NCBI GenBank assembly: GCA_002361935.1
Contig: DESD01000016.1
Span: 9,017-73,016, forward strand
Reading direction: 5' to 3'
From: Ruminococcaceae bacterium UBA3323
GTDB taxonomy: Bacteria > Bacillota > Clostridia > Oscillospirales > Acutalibacteraceae
DNA: 64,000 nucleotides
How positions within the stretch are numbered: position 1 is the first letter of the stretch; every line of letters starts with the position of its first letter. Both the position numbers and the translations under genes were made by a program. The notes below the pieces were generated by a model that had not been told where the DNA came from, did no database searches, and worked only from the letters and a program-made list of their open reading frames with translations. Below are positions 61,466 to 64,000 of the stretch, in pieces.

Positions 61466-64000
61466 TTATAGCTCTTCGGATTTTTTCTTTAAATCATAAA
61501 GCGTCTGCATCGCCTCTATCGGTGTCAGCGTATTCACATCAATTGTTTTCAGAATTTCTATAATTTCGTTTTTTCCGTTTATTGAGAAATTAAACTGAAT
61601 ATCATTCTCCTCTTCCTCAACAACAGCATCCTCTGCCTTAAATTTAATATCTATTTTGTTCTGCTCAAGCTCTTTTAAAATAACCTTGGCACGCTTAACA
61701 ACCGAATCCGGCACACCGGCAAGCTTGGCAACCTCAATACCAAAGCTTTCATCCGCTCCGCCTTTAACAATTCTGCGAAGAAAGGTTATATCGTCACCGC
61801 GTTTTTTAACAGCTATCGAATAATTCTTAACACCGTCAAGCATACCCTCCATTGCAGTAAGCTCATGATAATGTGTTGCAAAAAGTGATTTTGCGCCAAG
61901 CGTTTTCTTTTTGCACACAAATTCAAGCACTGCACGGGCAATGCTCATACCATCAAAGGTAGACGTACCTCTTCCGATTTCATCAAGAATAATCAGGCTG
62001 TTTTCCGTTGCATTTTTCAGAATCGTTGAAACCTCGTTCATTTCAACCATAAAGGTGGACTGCCCTGTTGCCAGATCATCGGAAGCACCCACACGGGTAA
62101 AAATGGCATCCACAATACCGATATTGGCAGATTTAGCAGGAACAAATGAGCCTACCTGTGCAAGAAGAACAATAAGCGCAATCTGACGCATATAGGTTGA
62201 CTTACCTGCCATATTCGGACCTGTGATGATTGCACATCGGTTTTCGCCCTTATCAAGAACCGTATCATTCGGAACAAACGGGGCTCCGTTAAGAAGCGTT
62301 TCAACAACAGGATGCCTGCCGTCCTTGATATCAATAACACCATTTGTATTTATCTGCGGGCAGACATAATTGTTGTTCACTGCTACTTCGGCGAGACCTG
62401 CAAGAACATCAAGCGAGGCAAGCGCCTTGGCTGTGGAATGAAGCCTGTCCACCTCATTGCCTACCTGCTGCCTTACAGCACAGAACACCTCATATTCCAG
62501 TGCGATGGCTCTGTCCTTGGCTCCGATAATTTTACCCTCAAGCTCCTTAAGCTCCTGTGTAATAAATCTTTCACCGTTTGTTAAGGTCTGTTTTCTTATG
62601 TAATGTTCAGGCACCATATCCTTATAAAGGTTCGTAACCTCTATATAATAGCCGAACACTCTGTTGTAGCCGACCTTCAGCTTCGGAATTCCTGTTTTTT
62701 CTCTTTCCTCAGCCTCAATCCGGGCAAGAACGCCCGAACCGTCTGCCATTATTTCGTGCAGACTGTCTATCTCGGAATGATAGCCTTTTTTTATCATTCC
62801 GCCCTCACGAAGCGTAAACGGAGGCTCATCAACAATGGCTTTGTCAATCAATTCTTCAACATCGGAAAGCAAATCTATATTCTTTTCAATATCTTTCAGC
62901 AATGCCGACGCACTTTCAGCTACCTCTGCCTTAATTTCGGGAAGCCTTTTCAAGGTGTTCTGAAGTGCCTTCAGTTCCTTTGCATTGGCAGTTCCGTATG
63001 CAATGCGTGAGGTAAGCCGTTCAATATCGCTGATTCCTGCAAGAGAAATTCTTATTTTATCTCTTTTTATCGGATTATCGGCAAGCTCGCCGATAGCATT
63101 CTGCCTTTTGGTTATCTGATTAACGGACATCAGCGGACGTTCAATCCAGCTTCTTATCATACGCTTGCCCATTGCTGTTTTGGTTTTATCAACAACCCAC
63201 AGAAGCGAATGCCTTTTTTCGCCGTTCATCATGGATTTGGTTAATTCAAGATTCCGCCTTGCGCTTATATCAAGCTTCATATATTCTTCTTTATCAAAGA
63301 AATCTATCTCGGCAGGTGCATCAATCTCATCCTTTTTCTGTACCTCTTTAAGATAATCAATCACTGCACCGAGCGCCGAAACCGCAGCCCTGCTGTGGCC
63401 CAAGCCAAGGCTGTCTATTTCTTCTTTCTTAAGCGTTTCAAGAACAAGATTTGCCGCCTCATCAAAATCAAATTTAATATCATCCAAAAGCTGCAGTTCC
63501 GCCGAAAGACGGGTTTTGGTAAACTTAGCTGCTTCATTAAAATCAAGTGCAGCCGAATTCACAATAATTTCCTTTGGCTGATACGTTGAAAGCTGATTGA
63601 TAATCTGTTCTTCCTCGTCATTGCCCCTTGCAACTGTTATATGGAACTCACAGGTTGAAACATCGGCAAAGCAAAGCCCTGTTTCCTTTTCTCCTTTGCA
63701 GATTGAGCAAAGATAATTATTCACCGTATCATCAAGCATATTGCTTTCTATAACCGTTCCCGGCGTAATGATTCTTATAACATCTCTTTTAACGATGCCC
63801 TTGGCAAGCTTCGGATCCTCAACCTGCTCACAGATAGCAACCTTGTAGCCTCTTGAAACAAGCTTTGCAATATAATTTTCCGCCGAATGAAAAGGCACAC
63901 CGCACATCGGAGCACGTTCGCCCATTCCGCAGTCCTTACCTGTTAAAACAAGATCAAGCTCTTCCGCTGCTGTTTTTGCATCATCAAAAAACATTTCATA
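61466..64000 (-). CDS. mutS: DNA mismatch repair protein MutS (5' end outside the window)
   Basis: 844 codons are visible. The frame is open through the right edge (Y-E-M-F-F-D-D-A), where the N-terminal mismatch-binding Phe motif (GxFYEMFFDDA) is cut, so roughly 30 residues are missing. Visible features are the end of domain I with CGVPFH, the connector, lever and clamp domains, and the ATPase with Walker A GPNMAGKSTYMRQ, Walker B LIILDEIGRGTSTFDG and ATHYHELT. The Met at 63994 is internal, not the start. It is the first gene of the mutS-mutL-miaA run. Confidence 0.95.
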   Translation of the reverse strand, partial: YEMFFDDAKTAAEELDLVLTGKDCGMGERAPMCGVPFHSAENYIAKLVSRGYKVAICEQVEDPKLAKGIVKRDVIRIITPGTVIESNMLDDTVNNYLCSICKGEKETGLCFADVSTCEFHITVARGNDEEEQIINQLSTYQPKEIIVNSAALDFNEAAKFTKTRLSAELQLLDDIKFDFDEAANLVLETLKKEEIDSLGLGHSRAAVSALGAVIDYLKEVQKKDEIDAPAEIDFFDKEEYMKLDISARRNLELTKSMMNGEKRHSLLWVVDKTKTAMGKRMIRSWIERPLMSVNQITKRQNAIGELADNPIKRDKIRISLAGISDIERLTSRIAYGTANAKELKALQNTLKRLPEIKAEVAESASALLKDIEKNIDLLSDVEELIDKAIVDEPPFTLREGGMIKKGYHSEIDSLHEIMADGSGVLARIEAEEREKTGIPKLKVGYNRVFGYYIEVTNLYKDMVPEHYIRKQTLTNGERFITQELKELEGKIIGAKDRAIALEYEVFCAVRQQVGNEVDRLHSTAKALASLDVLAGLAEVAVNNNYVCPQINTNGVIDIKDGRHPVVETLLNGAPFVPNDTVLDKGENRCAIITGPNMAGKSTYMRQIALIVLLAQVGSFVPAKSANIGIVDAIFTRVGASDDLATGQSTFMVEMNEVSTILKNATENSLIILDEIGRGTSTFDGMSIARAVLEFVCKKKTLGAKSLFATHYHELTAMEGMLDGVKNYSIAVKKRGDDITFLRRIVKGGADESFGIEVAKLAGVPDSVVKRAKVILKELEQNKIDIKFKAEDAVVEEEENDIQFNFSINGKNEIIEILKTIDVNTLTPIEAMQTLYDLKKKSEEL

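Noticed and set aside
63994..64000. Met at 63994 as the start of mutS
   Set aside because: The codons beyond it (Y-E before M-F-F-D-D-A) continue the conserved MutS N-terminal motif, so the gene extends past the window.

Overview
The window is a 64 kb stretch of chromosomal backbone from a spore-forming, anaerobic, low-to-moderate GC member of the Clostridia. Gut-type Oscillospirales/Ruminococcaceae-like relatives fit best, but that placement is inference. The evidence is the yloU-yloV-recG order, the sporulation genes yqfC, yqfD and ylbJ, a trimeric [FeFe]-hydrogenase, a threonyl T-box, Firmicutes-type RNase Y, YhaM, SepF and DivIVA, and AGGAGG-type ribosome binding sites with frequent TTG/GTG starts. 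I see no prophage, insertion sequence, CRISPR array, rRNA or plasmid function.

Layout, left to right. 1-7.2 kb: tRNA-Gln, then a + strand block of ymdB, an orphan peptide-binding lipoprotein, Asp23/YloU, FakA-like YloV, recG and a GNAT remnant. 7.2-12.4 kb: a PASTA-domain pseudokinase on the - strand, then yhaM, prmA and an alpha/beta hydrolase, then an unknown membrane-anchored protein. 12.5-16.6 kb: thrS with its T-box leader, and rny. 16.7-27.3 kb: an ABC exporter, a Dabb protein, ilvC, a FadR-type regulator, a DUF815 ATPase, and a response regulator/histidine kinase/HtrA set. 26.2-28.4 kb: a TPR-containing glycosyltransferase next to a collagen-like (BclA-type) surface protein. 28.4-32.5 kb: a candidate 18-codon gene, tmRNA, smpB, recR, ybaB, dnaX and SRP RNA. 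32.6-37.7 kb: a flavin-reductase-like protein, DUF2207 plus LemA, and hexuronate genes uxuB-uxuA. 37.8-40.3 kb: yqfD-yqfC divergent from ylbJ. 40.5-44.6 kb: hydC-hydB-hydA. 44.6-48.6 kb: small kinase/phosphatase genes, YdcF and a membrane-bound Xre regulator. 48.8-64 kb: a long - strand run, mutS (incomplete at the window edge)-mutL-miaA-HlyD-like-yggS-sepF-divIVA-ileS-lspA-rluD-HAD-nfo.

How genes work together: ssrA and smpB form the ribosome rescue pair; dnaX, ybaB and recR are the usual replication/recombination trio beside ffs; HydABC is an NAD- and ferredoxin-linked hydrogenase; UxuA and UxuB handle D-mannonate in glucuronate breakdown; MutS and MutL are mismatch repair; SepF and DivIVA are division and polarity proteins.

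Points that stand out: (1) a compact, apparently unannotated small gene at 28.45-28.62 kb with promoter, ribosome binding site, 18-codon frame and terminator; (2) the collagen-like protein/glycosyltransferase pair with a perfect 15-bp hairpin between them; (3) a zinc-ribbon/PASTA protein kinase that has lost all three catalytic residues; (4) a GNAT gene apparently truncated against the recG stop codon; (5) two copies of a 49-bp intergenic repeat, each supplying a possible -35 box; (6) a strong operator at the FadR-type regulator with a half-site in the ilvC leader.
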